Source: Bacteroidales bacterium 45-6
GTDB lineage: Bacteria > Bacteroidota > Bacteroidia > Bacteroidales > Dysgonomonadaceae
Length of the DNA: 5,399 nucleotides
NCBI GenBank assembly: GCA_001897035.1
Contig: MKRS01000704.1
Coordinates: 1-5,399 of the forward strand
Reading direction: 5' to 3'
Position numbers and translations under genes: made by a program
Shown here: positions 1 to 5,399 of the stretch, piece by piece
Layout: the number at the start of each line of letters is the position of its first letter
Position numbering within the stretch: the first letter of the stretch is position 1
Notes under the pieces: generated by a model
What the model saw: only the letters and a program-made list of their open reading frames with translations
Database searches by the model: none
Told to the model about the DNA's origin: nothing

Positions 1-2
1 TA

Positions 3-9
3 TCTCCTT
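3..9 (-). promoter_or_regulatory. Shine-Dalgarno sequence for the gene beyond the left edge (probably rpmD)
   Basis: After the rpsE TAA the minus strand reads TTTGGAAGGAGATA to the window edge. AAGGAGA (9-3) is a good Shine-Dalgarno, and a start codon would be expected just outside the window. That the gene is rpmD (uL30) is inferred from the conserved order rpsE-rpmD-rplO; no coding sequence of it is visible here. Confidence 0.6.
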
Positions 10-14
10 CCAAA

Positions 15-533
15 TTATCCGTTAAACACTTTGCTTAATGACACACCTCTGTTTTGTGCGACAGTGTATGCGTCGCGCAATTCGCCAAGTGCTTCGATAG
101 TAGCCTTCACCAAGTTGTGAGGGTTAGAAGAGCCTTTGGACTTTGCCAACACGTCTGTCACACCCACGCTTTCAAGCACAGCACGCATAGCACCTCCTGC
201 CTTCACCCCGGTACCGGGAGAAGCGGGCTTGAGGAATACCTCTGAGCCACCGAAGGTAGCCACTTGCTCGTGAGGAATTGTGCCTTTCAACACAGGAACT
301 TTGATGAGGTTCTTTTTGGCAGCTTCCACGCCTTTGGCGATAGCTGCTGTCACTTCCCCTGCTTTTCCTAATCCCCAGCCTACGACACCGTCTTCGTTTC
401 CAACGACAACGATGGCGGCAAAACTGAATGTGCGACCACCCTTGGTTACTTTCGTCACGCGGTTGATTGCTACCAATCTATCTTTCAACTCAATATCGTT
501 GGTTGTCTTTACTTTATTATTTGTTCCAGCCAT
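15..533 (-). CDS. rpsE: 30S ribosomal protein uS5 (S5)
   Basis: 172 residues, complete. uS5 lies at the mRNA entry channel beside uS3 and uS4 and affects translational accuracy. The N-terminal double-stranded-RNA-binding-like domain is clear: [20 protein letters not shown] (16-35), then [26 protein letters not shown]. The loop around Lys31-Gly33 matches the place where spectinomycin resistance changes occur in E. coli; the loop looks wild type, with no deletion. The C-terminal domain has [20 protein letters not shown] (99-118) and the [20 protein letters not shown] region (about 130-144). The start follows rplR by five bases. The TAA is followed by a Shine-Dalgarno for the next gene, expected to be rpmD in this gene order. 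Confidence 0.99.
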   Translation of the reverse strand: MAGTNNKVKTTNDIELKDRLVAINRVTKVTKGGRTFSFAAIVVVGNEDGVVGWGLGKAGEVTAAIAKGVEAAKKNLIKVPVLKGTIPHEQVATFGGSEVFLKPASPGTGVKAGGAMRAVLESVGVTDVLAKSKGSSNPHNLVKATIEALGELRDAYTVAQNRGVSLSKVFNG

Positions 534-538
534 GTCTA

Positions 539-883
539 TTAAAATTTAAGTCCACCGTTACGGGCAGCATCTGCCAATTCTTTAATTCTTCCGTGGTACA
601 AGTAACCGTTACGGTCGAAAACCACAGTAGTCACACCCGCTTCCTGAGCACTCTTTGCGATTAATTCACCAACTTTTGCTGCGATCTCTTTCTTCGGAGC
701 TTTGTCTTCAAGTTTTAGAGACGAGGCAGAAGCCAATGTCTTGCCAGTCAAGTCATCGATGACTTGCGCATATATTTGCTTGTTACTTCTGAAAACAGAA
801 AGACGTGGACGCTCTGACGTGCCTTCGATCTTTCCCCTCACGCGTAACTTAATCTTATTTCTTCTTTCGGTCTTAGTTGCCAT
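539..883 (-). CDS. rplR: 50S ribosomal protein uL18 (L18)
   Basis: 114 residues, typical for bacterial uL18, which binds 5S rRNA together with uL5 in the central protuberance. The basic N-terminal tail ([20 protein letters not shown]) leads to [20 protein letters not shown] (25-44), and the C-terminal part holds [20 protein letters not shown] and ARNGGLKF, the usual end of the family. Every landmark is present. The start follows the rplF stop by 19 bases; the leader has no Shine-Dalgarno but carries a minimal ATG-TAG pair (893-888) five bases before the true ATG. rpsE begins five bases after the TAA. Confidence 0.99.
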   Translation of the reverse strand: MATKTERRNKIKLRVRGKIEGTSERPRLSVFRSNKQIYAQVIDDLTGKTLASASSLKLEDKAPKKEIAAKVGELIAKSAQEAGVTTVVFDRNGYLYHGRIKELADAARNGGLKF

Positions 884-902
884 GATTCTACATTAATATA
901 AA

Positions 903-1457
903 TTATTTACCAGCCGATTTACCGGACTTGCGACGAATAACCTCACCCACAAAGCGGATACCTTTCCCCTTGTATGGTTCGGGCTTACGGAAAGAGCGGA
1001 TCTTCGCACACACCTGGCCCAACAATTGCTTGTCGGCAGATTCGAGGATGATCAACGGGCTTTTGTTTCTTTCCGATTTGGTTTCAAGCGTGATTTCTTT
1101 GGGCAACTGCAAGTAGATGTTGTGCGTGTATCCCAAAGAAAGCTCAAGTAGTTGACCAGTGTTCGAAGCACGGTAACCAACCCCAACCAATTCCAGTTCC
1201 TTGCGGTAACCAGCCGAAACACCCACGATCATGTTGCTAAGCAAGGCACGATAGAGTCCATGCAAGGCGCGGTGTTCCTTTTCGTCCGTCGGGCGCGTAA
1301 CAGATAATGTAGAGCCTTCGAGGCTAATTTTGATATCCTTGTTCAGTTGCTGTTCCAATTCACCTTTAGGACCTTTCACGGTCACCAAATTGGCTTCATT
1401 GACATCGATTTTAACTCCAGCAGGAACGTTGATAGGTAATTTTCCAATTCTTGACAT
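903..1457 (-). CDS. rplF: 50S ribosomal protein uL6 (L6)
   Basis: 184 residues when started at 1457. uL6 has two similar alpha/beta domains, binds 23S rRNA near the sarcin-ricin loop and the stalk base, and is needed for 50S maturation. The start MSRIGKLPINVPAGVKIDV is the family N-terminus; domain one runs to about residue 80, and domain two carries VGVGYRA (91-97), LSLGYTHNI and the C-terminal signature PEPYKGKGIR (159-168) with FVGEVIRRKSGKSAGK behind it. The open frame extends upstream to an ATG at 1505, but that would add 16 non-family residues (beginning [11 protein letters not shown]) and overlap rpsH, while a near-perfect Shine-Dalgarno precedes 1457. rplR follows after 19 bases. Confidence 0.99.
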   Translation of the reverse strand: MSRIGKLPINVPAGVKIDVNEANLVTVKGPKGELEQQLNKDIKISLEGSTLSVTRPTDEKEHRALHGLYRALLSNMIVGVSAGYRKELELVGVGYRASNTGQLLELSLGYTHNIYLQLPKEITLETKSERNKSPLIILESADKQLLGQVCAKIRSFRKPEPYKGKGIRFVGEVIRRKSGKSAGK

Positions 1458-1463
1458 AATATA

Positions 1464-1472
1464 CTCCTCCTC
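1464..1472 (-). promoter_or_regulatory. Strong Shine-Dalgarno sequence of rplF
   Basis: The minus strand reads GAGGAGGAG at 1472-1464, with six bases between its end and the ATG at 1457 (AGGAGG itself is eight bases away). It decides the rplF start against a longer reading from 1505. No other start inside the window has such a complete match to the anti-Shine-Dalgarno. Confidence 0.9.
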
Positions 1473-1476
1473 TTGA

Positions 1477-1872
1477 TTAATAAATGTAACACAAAACTTC
1501 GCCACCTATCTTCAGGTCGCGGGCTTCCTTGTCAGTCATAACACCTTTGGAGGTAGATAGCACGGCGATGCCAAGTCCGTTCAATACCCGTGGCATTTCC
1601 TTGTGCCCAGTATATTTACGTAACCCCGGAGTGGATATACGGATCAATTTCTTGATCGCGTTCACTTTGTTTACGGGATCATACTTCAAGGCGATCTTGA
1701 TAGTGCCTTGGGGTCCTTCTTCTACAAACTTATAATTAAGGATGTAGCCTTTTTCCAAGAGAATTTTAGTAATCTCTTTCTTAAGATTCGACGCAGGTAT
1801 CTCTACCACTCTGTGTCTCGCTTGGATAGCGTTGCGGACACGCGTCAAATAATCTGCTATTGGATCTGTCAT
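1477..1872 (-). CDS. rpsH: 30S ribosomal protein uS8 (S8)
   Basis: 131 residues, typical. uS8 is a primary 16S rRNA binder in the central domain and, in E. coli, the translational repressor of the spc operon. The N-terminus [20 protein letters not shown] and the helix [19 protein letters not shown] are standard, and the linker ISTPGLRKY (79-87) leads to the C-terminal signature [20 protein letters not shown] with [16 protein letters not shown] behind it; the STS triplet at 106-108 belongs to the rRNA contact surface. The ATG at 1872 is preceded by an unusual leader: no Shine-Dalgarno, eight U just upstream, and farther up a palindrome and a long hairpin. rplF starts 19 bases after the stop. 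Confidence 0.99.
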   Translation of the reverse strand: MTDPIADYLTRVRNAIQARHRVVEIPASNLKKEITKILLEKGYILNYKFVEEGPQGTIKIALKYDPVNKVNAIKKLIRISTPGLRKYTGHKEMPRVLNGLGIAVLSTSKGVMTDKEARDLKIGGEVLCYIY

Positions 1873-1874
1873 TT

Positions 1875-1907
1875 AAAAAAAATTTAAATTAATCCCGACC
1901 GTCGGGA
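1875..1907 (-). other. GC-rich palindrome followed by U8 before rpsH (terminator-like)
   Basis: TCCCGAC-c-GTCGGGA at 1893-1907 is a perfect palindrome in otherwise almost pure A/T sequence. In the mRNA it can form a six-pair stem (UCCCGA with UCGGGA) and a three-base CGG loop. Eight U (1875-1882) follow ten bases after the stem, ending two bases before the rpsH start. The stem is short and the U-run too far away for a typical intrinsic terminator, and stopping here would cut off essential downstream genes. It may be a weak pause site, an mRNA processing or stability element, a protein-binding site, or a common intergenic palindrome; the sequence does not decide between these. Confidence 0.6.
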
Positions 1908-1935
1908 CAATATTTAATTAATAAAAATATAATTG

Positions 1936-2010
1936 AGCTATTAGCTCGCAGCTAATAGCCGTTAGCTACATTTGAGGTAGCTAATGGCTAAGAGCTAAGA
2001 GCTAATAGCT
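1936..2010 (-). repeat. Long inverted repeat made of 7-base units, between rpsN and rpsH
   Basis: Two arms of 34 bases (1936-1969 and 1977-2010) are reverse complements at 29 of 34 positions, around a 7-base loop (1970-1976). Each arm, read inward from its outer end, is five 7-base units. From 1936 on the plus strand: AGCTATT, AGCTCGC, AGCTAAT, AGCCGTT, AGCTACA. From 2010 on the minus strand: AGCTATT, AGCTCTT, AGCTCTT, AGCCATT, AGCTACC. The fourth unit has AGCC in place of AGCT in both arms. In the rpsN-rpsH mRNA this would fold into a long hairpin beginning seven bases after the rpsN stop. A moderately U-rich stretch follows, but no immediate U-run, so a standard terminator is unlikely. It resembles an interspersed hairpin repeat; that class assignment is inference. 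No target duplication was seen at its ends. Confidence 0.9.
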
Positions 2011-2017
2011 ATAGAAA

Positions 2018-2287
2018 TTACCAGCTTGCCTTTTTCACTCCAGGAATCAGTCCTTTAGAAGCTAATTCGCGGAATTGGATACGTGAGATTCCAAACTGGC
2101 GAATGTAACCTTTGGGACGTCCCGTCATGCTACAAATGTTGTGCGCACGGACTGGAGACGAATTCTTAGGCAATTCCTGTAATGCTTCGTAATCACCCGC
2201 AGCTTTGAGAGCAGCTCTCTTTTCAGCATATTTTGCCTGAAGCTTAGCTCTTTTCACTTGGCGAGCTTTCATTGATTCTTTAGCCAT
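2018..2287 (-). CDS. rpsN: 30S ribosomal protein uS14 (S14), zinc-free type
   Basis: 89 residues. uS14 binds the 3' major domain of 16S rRNA in the head of the 30S subunit and is a late assembly protein. The C-terminal signature [20 protein letters not shown], followed by [23 protein letters not shown], is unmistakable. There is one Cys only (Cys52), so the CxxC pairs of the 61-residue zinc form are absent; this is the C-minus form, with the N-terminal helix extended ([20 protein letters not shown]). Its length is shorter than E. coli S14 (101) but usual for this class. The start follows the rplE TGA by 9 bases with an A-rich leader (ATAAGAAAAA). Unlike other genes here it is followed by a 145-base gap; a long hairpin begins seven bases after its TAA. 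Confidence 0.99.
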   Translation of the reverse strand: MAKESMKARQVKRAKLQAKYAEKRAALKAAGDYEALQELPKNSSPVRAHNICSMTGRPKGYIRQFGISRIQFRELASKGLIPGVKKASW

Positions 2288-2296
2288 TTTTTCTTA

Positions 2297-2854
2297 TCAG
2301 TCTTTTTTAATGTTCTTAAATGGTAAGCCAAACTCTTTCAAAAGAGCATAACCTTCTTCGTCTGTTTTCGCAGAGGTCACAAAGGTAATATTCATTCCCA
2401 ATATTTTAGTAATATTATCAATATTAATTTCAGGGAAAATGATTTGCTCCTGGATTCCGAGGGTGTAATTTCCACGTCCGTCCAATTTGCTTTCGATACC
2501 TTTGAAGTCGCGGATACGGGGCAGAGCCACACGCACGAGTCTTTCGAGAAACTCGTACATATTGTTGTGGCGCAATGTAACGCGCACGCCGATAGGCATT
2601 TTCTTACGCAACTTGAAGTTAGAAATATCCTTCTTCGACACAGTTGCCACAGCTTTCTGACCAGTGATGGTGGTCAGTTCGTTGATGGCGGTCTCGATGA
2701 TTTTCTTGTCAGCAACGGCAATACCAAGACCTTGGTTGATGACGATTTTTTCAAGCACCGGCACCTGCATTGGAGTCGAATAGTTGAATTCTTTCATCAA
2801 AGAAGCAACAATGCGTTCCTTGTAATCAGCTTTTAAACTTGTAGTACTAGCCAT
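2297..2854 (-). CDS. rplE: 50S ribosomal protein uL5 (L5)
   Basis: 185 residues, slightly longer at the N-terminus than E. coli L5 (179). uL5 binds 5S rRNA in the central protuberance and contacts P-site tRNA and the small subunit (bridge B1b). The signature [12 protein letters not shown] (33-44) is present, followed by [50 protein letters not shown] (111-120) and [18 protein letters not shown] (126-143). The start at 2854 is supported by the TAATG overlap with rplX and by a GGGAGG motif ten bases upstream. In E. coli the S8 repressor site covers the rplX-rplE junction and the start of rplE; here the genes overlap, so the intergenic part of that site does not exist. Confidence 0.99.
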   Translation of the reverse strand: MASTTSLKADYKERIVASLMKEFNYSTPMQVPVLEKIVINQGLGIAVADKKIIETAINELTTITGQKAVATVSKKDISNFKLRKKMPIGVRVTLRHNNMYEFLERLVRVALPRIRDFKGIESKLDGRGNYTLGIQEQIIFPEINIDNITKILGMNITFVTSAKTDEEGYALLKEFGLPFKNIKKD

Positions 2855-3171
2855 TATTTAATTTCCTCCCCTGATTTTTTAGAATAACGAACTAACTTCC
2901 CGTCCACTTCCTTGCGTCCGATGCGGGTTGGTTTTCCTGACTTGGGATCCACCACATTGAGGTTGGAGATATGAATGGGTGCTTCCATTTTCACGATTCC
3001 TCCTTGAGGATTTTTCGCACTTGGCTTGGCGTGCTTAGTCACCATGTTGATGCCTTCCACAAGAGCGCGCTGTTTTTCAACATGCACTTTCACGACGCGG
3101 CCGGTTTTACCCTTGTCAACACCGGTGTTCACATACACGACATCGCCTTTTTTGATATGTAATTTACTCAT
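2854..3171 (-). CDS. rplX: 50S ribosomal protein uL24 (L24)
   Basis: 105 residues, typical. uL24 starts 50S assembly by binding the 5' end of 23S rRNA and later sits near the tunnel exit. The KOW motif covers residues 5-32 ([20 protein letters not shown] and onward), with the invariant Gly in KGKTGRV. Next come the conserved [11 protein letters not shown] and [14 protein letters not shown] stretches. The [11 protein letters not shown] segment shows no Cys, so this is not the zinc-binding variant found in some bacteria. The stop overlaps the rplE start by one base (TAATG), a strong sign of coupled translation. The leader from rplN is 20 bases and has no Shine-Dalgarno. Confidence 0.99.
   Translation of the reverse strand: MSKLHIKKGDVVYVNTGVDKGKTGRVVKVHVEKQRALVEGINMVTKHAKPSAKNPQGGIVKMEAPIHISNLNVVDPKSGKPTRIGRKEVDGKLVRYSKKSGEEIK
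2865..2870 (-). promoter_or_regulatory. Possible Shine-Dalgarno of rplE inside the end of rplX
   Basis: GGGAGG on the minus strand lies within the last codons of rplX, ten bases before the rplE ATG. The spacing is longer than ideal. Because the genes overlap as TAATG, re-initiation by ribosomes finishing rplX may matter more than this motif. It also encodes the Gly-Glu-Glu end of uL24, so it may be a by-product of coding. Confidence 0.45.
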
Positions 3172-3191
3172 TGCCCGATGGTTTTTATAGA

Positions 3192-3557
3192 TTAAAGAAC
3201 TTCAGGTGCCAATGAAACGATCTTCATGTTTGCGGCACGAAGTTCGCGAGCCACCGGTCCGAAGATGCGGCTACCTCTGATTTCACCTGCTGCATTGAGC
3301 AACACACATGCGTTGTCGTCGAAACGAATATAAGAACCGTCGGTACGACGGATTTCTTTTTTCGTGCGCACAACGATTGCTTTTGTCACAGCACCTTTTT
3401 TAATATCACTCGAAGGGATCACGCTTTTGATAGCTACAACGATTACATCCCCTACTGAAGCATAGCGCCTTCTGGTACCTCCCAGAACACGAATACACAA
3501 TGCTTCTTTCGCTCCGCTGTTATCAGCGACTGTCAGTCTGCTTTCCTGTTGTATCAT
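3192..3557 (-). CDS. rplN: 50S ribosomal protein uL14 (L14)
   Basis: 121 residues, the standard size. uL14 is a beta-barrel protein at the subunit interface; it contacts 16S rRNA in bridge B8 and is the docking site for the silencing factor RsfS in bacteria. Motifs: [20 protein letters not shown] at the N-terminus, [20 protein letters not shown] (22-41), the signature [18 protein letters not shown] (54-71) and [16 protein letters not shown], then [13 protein letters not shown] near the end. All family landmarks are present. The start sits one base after the rpsQ stop, with an AAAGGG element inside the end of rpsQ about ten bases upstream, consistent with coupled translation. In E. coli this gene opens the spc operon with its own promoter; none is visible here. 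Confidence 0.99.
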   Translation of the reverse strand: MIQQESRLTVADNSGAKEALCIRVLGGTRRRYASVGDVIVVAIKSVIPSSDIKKGAVTKAIVVRTKKEIRRTDGSYIRFDDNACVLLNAAGEIRGSRIFGPVARELRAANMKIVSLAPEVL

Positions 3558-3558
3558 C

Positions 3559-3816
3559 TTATTTAGCCCTTTCGATTATTTCAATTAATCTCCATCTCTT
3601 CGTTTTACTTAAAGGACGAGTTTCCATGATCCTTACCGTATCGCCGATGTTGCATTCATTTTTTTCGTCGTGAGCATGAAATTTCTTCGTTTTGTTCACG
3701 AACTTCCCGTAAATAGGGTGTTTTTCTTTCCATTTTACAGCAACGGTGATGGTTTTGTCCATCTTATTGCTGAAAACGACCCCGATTCTTTCTTTTCTTA
3801 AATTTCTGGTTTCCAT
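3559..3816 (-). CDS. rpsQ: 30S ribosomal protein uS17 (S17)
   Basis: 85 residues, typical length. uS17 is an OB-fold protein that binds 16S rRNA early in 30S assembly, in the body of the subunit. The N-terminal [20 protein letters not shown] matches the family's usual opening (K/R-x-G-x-V-x-S-x-K-M-x-K-T). The signature region [20 protein letters not shown] (about 49-68) with [12 protein letters not shown] behind it is clear. The single Cys (Cys55) lies in the position where many family members have Cys or another small residue. rpsQ is the last gene of the classical S10 operon. Only one base separates its TAA from the rplN ATG (TAAGATG), so here the S10 and spc operons appear fused, with no room for a terminator or a promoter between them. 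Confidence 0.99.
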   Translation of the reverse strand: METRNLRKERIGVVFSNKMDKTITVAVKWKEKHPIYGKFVNKTKKFHAHDEKNECNIGDTVRIMETRPLSKTKRWRLIEIIERAK

Positions 3817-3827
3817 CAGCTCTCTTA

Positions 3828-4022
3828 TTATTTATTCAATTCTCTTTGGCGCAATACTGTTTTGAAGCGTGCGATATCCTTGCGTTTTGCTTTGATCTGC
3901 GCGGGATTGTCCAAAGGAGAAACTGCATGATTTAAAATCAATTGGTCAAGTGCCAAAGTTTCGTTCGCGATTTTTTCGACCAATTCCTTATCTGATAATT
4001 CTCTTACTTCTTTTGCTTTCAT
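3828..4022 (-). CDS. rpmC: 50S ribosomal protein uL29 (L29)
   Basis: 64 residues, the normal size for uL29, a small two-helix protein near the tunnel exit where it helps form, with uL23, the docking surface for nascent-chain factors. The first helix ([18 protein letters not shown]) and the second ([19 protein letters not shown]) are both visible. The second holds the conserved core of the family, with [15 protein letters not shown] matching the common RRxIARIKTVLxER pattern. The segment between them ([12 protein letters not shown]) is the connecting loop. The gene lies between rplP (9 bases upstream) and rpsQ (11 bases downstream), the invariant order in S10 operons. The leader is A-rich (GATAAGAAACA) with no strong Shine-Dalgarno. 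Confidence 0.98.
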   Translation of the reverse strand: MKAKEVRELSDKELVEKIANETLALDQLILNHAVSPLDNPAQIKAKRKDIARFKTVLRQRELNK

Positions 4023-4031
4023 TGTTTCTTA

Positions 4032-4460
4032 TCATTTCTGGGTTAGGTCATAGTCTCTGCGCACGACAAACTTGGTTGTCACCGGCAGTTTTTGTGCTGC
4101 CAGGCGCAAAGCTTCTTTAGCTATTTCGAAAGGCACGCCTTCGATCTCGAAAATCATTCTTCCTGGAGTGACGGGGGCAACGAATCCTTCTGGCGATCCC
4201 TTCCCTTTACCCATACGTACTTCGGCCGGTTTTTTGGTGATCGGCTTGTCCGGGAAAATACGAACCCACACTTGTCCTTGACGTTGCATGTGACGAGTCA
4301 CAGCAATACGGGCAGCTTCAATCTGACGTCCGGTGATCCATTTGGTTTCCAATGTTTTGATTCCGAAAGAACCAAAAGCCAATTGGTTACCTCTTTGGGC
4401 ATTACCTTTCATCCGACCTTTTTGCTGTCTTCTGAACTTTGTCTTTTTCGGTTGTAACAT
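4032..4460 (-). CDS. rplP: 50S ribosomal protein uL16 (L16)
   Basis: 142 residues, complete. uL16 sits near the A site and the base of the central protuberance, is added late in 50S assembly and helps place A-site tRNA. The start [16 protein letters not shown] is the family's standard N-terminus. Further recognisable motifs are [10 protein letters not shown] (about 29-39), the [13 protein letters not shown] helix (44-56), [15 protein letters not shown] (64-78) and RMGKGKG (82-88). Arg82 aligns with E. coli Arg81, the residue hydroxylated by the oxygenase RoxA/YcfD in E. coli; whether that happens here cannot be told. The short tail RRDYDLTQK is longer than in E. coli. The leader before the ATG is A-rich without a Shine-Dalgarno. 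The TGA stop is followed by rpmC after 9 bases. Confidence 0.99.
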   Translation of the reverse strand: MLQPKKTKFRRQQKGRMKGNAQRGNQLAFGSFGIKTLETKWITGRQIEAARIAVTRHMQRQGQVWVRIFPDKPITKKPAEVRMGKGKGSPEGFVAPVTPGRMIFEIEGVPFEIAKEALRLAAQKLPVTTKFVVRRDYDLTQK

Positions 4461-4488
4461 GTTTTAATTCAGTTTCAACGTTTACTAC

Positions 4489-5232
4489 TTATTTTCTCTT
4501 GTTTTTCTTGAAACCCCTGTTGTTGCCATGGTCGTTCCTGCGGTTGTTGTTTCCGGAGTTTCCACCGAAATCTTTTTGCGCAGCGAACGATGGCGCGAGG
4601 TCTTGCTTGCCGTAAACTTCTCCACGGCAGATCCATACTTTGACACCCAGCAAACCAACTTTAGTCAAGGCTTCGGCGTGAGCGTAGTCGATGTCGGCGC
4701 GGAATGTGTGGAGCGGAGTACGTCCTTCCTTGTACATTTCCGAGCGGGCCATTTCGGCTCCGTTCAAGCGTCCCGAAATTTGGATCTTGATACCTTCTGC
4801 TCCCATCCTGATGGTGGAGGCGATAGCCATCTTGATGGCGCGGCGGTAGGCGATCTTGCCTTCCACTTGGCGCGCGATGTTGTTGGCTACGATAACGGCA
4901 TCCAGTTCCGGTTTCTTGACTTCAAAAATATTGATCTGAATATCTTTATCTGTGATTTTCTTCAGCTCTTCCTTCAGCTTGTCCACTTCCTGGCCGCCTT
5001 TGCCGATGATGATTCCGGGGCGGGCTGTGCACACGGTGATTGTGACAAGTTTCAGCGTTCTTTCGATTACGATGCGAGCTACACTCGCTTTAGCAAGACG
5101 TGCATTCAAATATTTACGCAGTTTGCTGTCTTCCAACAACGTTTCTCCGTATTTTTTACCGCCATACCAGTTAGAGTCCCATCCACGGATGATTCCTAAA
5201 CGATTTGCTATCGGATTAATTTTCTGTCCCAT
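4489..5232 (-). CDS. rpsC: 30S ribosomal protein uS3 (S3)
   Basis: 247 residues, a complete uS3, the small-subunit head protein at the mRNA entry channel. The N-terminal part ([14 protein letters not shown]) is the usual uS3 start and fixes the ATG at 5232. The type II KH domain is seen in [20 protein letters not shown] with the GxxG loop at Gly77-Lys78-Gly79-Gly80. Arg130, Arg131 and Lys134 (YRRAIKMAI) align with E. coli S3 Arg131, Arg132 and Lys135, which contribute to mRNA unwinding at the entry site. The C-terminal domain carries the conserved [12 protein letters not shown] and [15 protein letters not shown] motifs. After about residue 222 the protein ends in a low-complexity Asn/Gly/Arg/Lys-rich tail, a feature I recall from Bacteroidales S3 proteins. 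There is no clear Shine-Dalgarno before the start. rplP follows after 28 bases. Confidence 0.99.
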   Translation of the reverse strand: MGQKINPIANRLGIIRGWDSNWYGGKKYGETLLEDSKLRKYLNARLAKASVARIVIERTLKLVTITVCTARPGIIIGKGGQEVDKLKEELKKITDKDIQINIFEVKKPELDAVIVANNIARQVEGKIAYRRAIKMAIASTIRMGAEGIKIQISGRLNGAEMARSEMYKEGRTPLHTFRADIDYAHAEALTKVGLLGVKVWICRGEVYGKQDLAPSFAAQKDFGGNSGNNNRRNDHGNNRGFKKNKRK

Positions 5233-5240
5233 CTTGCTGC

Positions 5241-5399
5241 TTAATTTTTATTTTCGTTACGTGTATCTACTTGCAAGGTAACGTGGTTAGAACGTTTGCG
5301 GATTCTGTATCCTCTGCCTTGTGGAGCAGGACGAAGTCTTTTCAACATCGCTGCACTATCGACATATATTAAGGAGACATATAGTTCGCCTGCCTCAGC
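5241..5399 (-). CDS. rplV: 50S ribosomal protein uL22 (L22), C-terminal part
   Basis: Only the last 52 residues and the TAA stop are in the window; the rest lies beyond the right edge. uL22 binds 23S rRNA domains and its long beta-hairpin lines the peptide exit tunnel. The visible part matches that hairpin and the C-terminal strand: a [20 protein letters not shown] stretch, then [12 protein letters not shown]. The Lys-Arg pair after Met-Leu aligns without gaps to the E. coli region (Met82-Lys83-Arg84) where deletion gives macrolide resistance; Lys and Arg are kept, so nothing here suggests resistance. The last residues (DTRNENKN) form a short polar tail. The rpsC start follows 8 bases after the stop, as expected for the S10 operon. 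This reading frame was translated by hand from the right edge and is open throughout. Confidence 0.95.
   Translation of the reverse strand, partial: AEAGELYVSLIYVDSAAMLKRLRPAPQGRGYRIRKRSNHVTLQVDTRNENKN

Noticed and set aside
1458..1505. Longer N-terminus for rplF, starting at 1505
   Set aside because: It would overlap the end of rpsH by 29 bases and add 16 residues unlike any uL6 N-terminus, while the start at 1457 has the family sequence and a strong Shine-Dalgarno.
1908..1935. Promoter for rpsH in the A/T-rich part of the gap
   Set aside because: TATATTTT on the minus strand is one base off the Bacteroidota -7 element TAnnTTTG, but no TTTG lies at the -33 distance; there the hairpin repeat is found. 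In such A/T-rich sequence the single match is not meaningful.
1936..2010. CRISPR array
   Set aside because: The units are only 7 bases long and directly abutting, with no spacers, and the arrangement is inverted between the two arms.
1928..2017. Recent insertion of a mobile element (MITE) at the hairpin
   Set aside because: I looked for short direct repeats flanking the hairpin that would be target duplications and found none convincing. The repeated-unit structure fits a REP-like hairpin better, and no transposase is nearby.
2444..2836. Plus-strand open frame of 130 codons opposite rplE
   Set aside because: It is a His- and Phe-rich shadow of rplE with no recognisable domain and no independent signals.
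4092..4457. Plus-strand open frame of 121 codons opposite rplP
   Set aside because: It is antisense to rplP and overlaps another antisense frame (4072-4281) in a different phase; both look like by-products of the codon use of rplP.
4528..5199. Plus-strand open frame of 223 codons opposite rpsC
   Set aside because: It lies wholly antisense to the strongly conserved rpsC, its translation shows no family I recognise and is rich in Phe, Val, Asp and Ser as expected from reading a conserved gene backwards. It has no plausible start signal of its own.
15..5399. Frameshifts, gene breaks or a foreign gene within the cluster
   Set aside because: All complete proteins have family length and intact signatures, gene order is canonical, and no gene looks out of place in codon use or composition.

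Overview
The window is one continuous run of ribosomal protein genes, all on the minus strand, so transcription goes from high to low coordinates. In transcription order it holds the end of rplV, then rpsC, rplP, rpmC, rpsQ, rplN, rplX, rplE, rpsN, rpsH, rplF, rplR and rpsE. The ribosome binding site of the next gene, expected to be rpmD, lies at the left edge. This is the back half of the S10 cluster joined directly to the spc cluster, in the usual bacterial order with no gene missing or added.

The proteins point to Bacteroidota, most likely Bacteroidales. The S3 protein begins [20 protein letters not shown] and ends in an Asn/Gly/Arg/Lys-rich tail, S14 is the 89-residue form without zinc ligands, and most start codons lack a Shine-Dalgarno sequence and follow A-rich leaders. 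A genus cannot be named safely from this sequence alone.

Layout: 5399 to 3559 carries uL22 (partial), uS3, uL16, uL29 and uS17 (the S10 part). 3557 to 15 carries uL14, uL24, uL5, uS14, uS8, uL6, uL18 and uS5 (the spc part). Most spacings are 1 to 28 bases, and rplX and rplE overlap by one base (TAATG), which suggests one polycistronic mRNA with translational coupling. No promoter was recognised inside the window.

The exception is a 145-base gap between rpsN and rpsH (1873-2017). It contains a long imperfect hairpin whose two 34-base arms are each built from five 7-base units of the type AGCTNNT, then an A/T-rich stretch, a perfect GC-rich palindrome (TCCCGAC-c-GTCGGGA) and a run of eight U just before the rpsH start. 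This is the only part of the window not explained by ordinary ribosomal operon structure. A second point is that rplF, and to a lesser extent rpmD and rplE, have strong Shine-Dalgarno sequences in a lineage that rarely uses them. I see no evidence of a new multigene system here.
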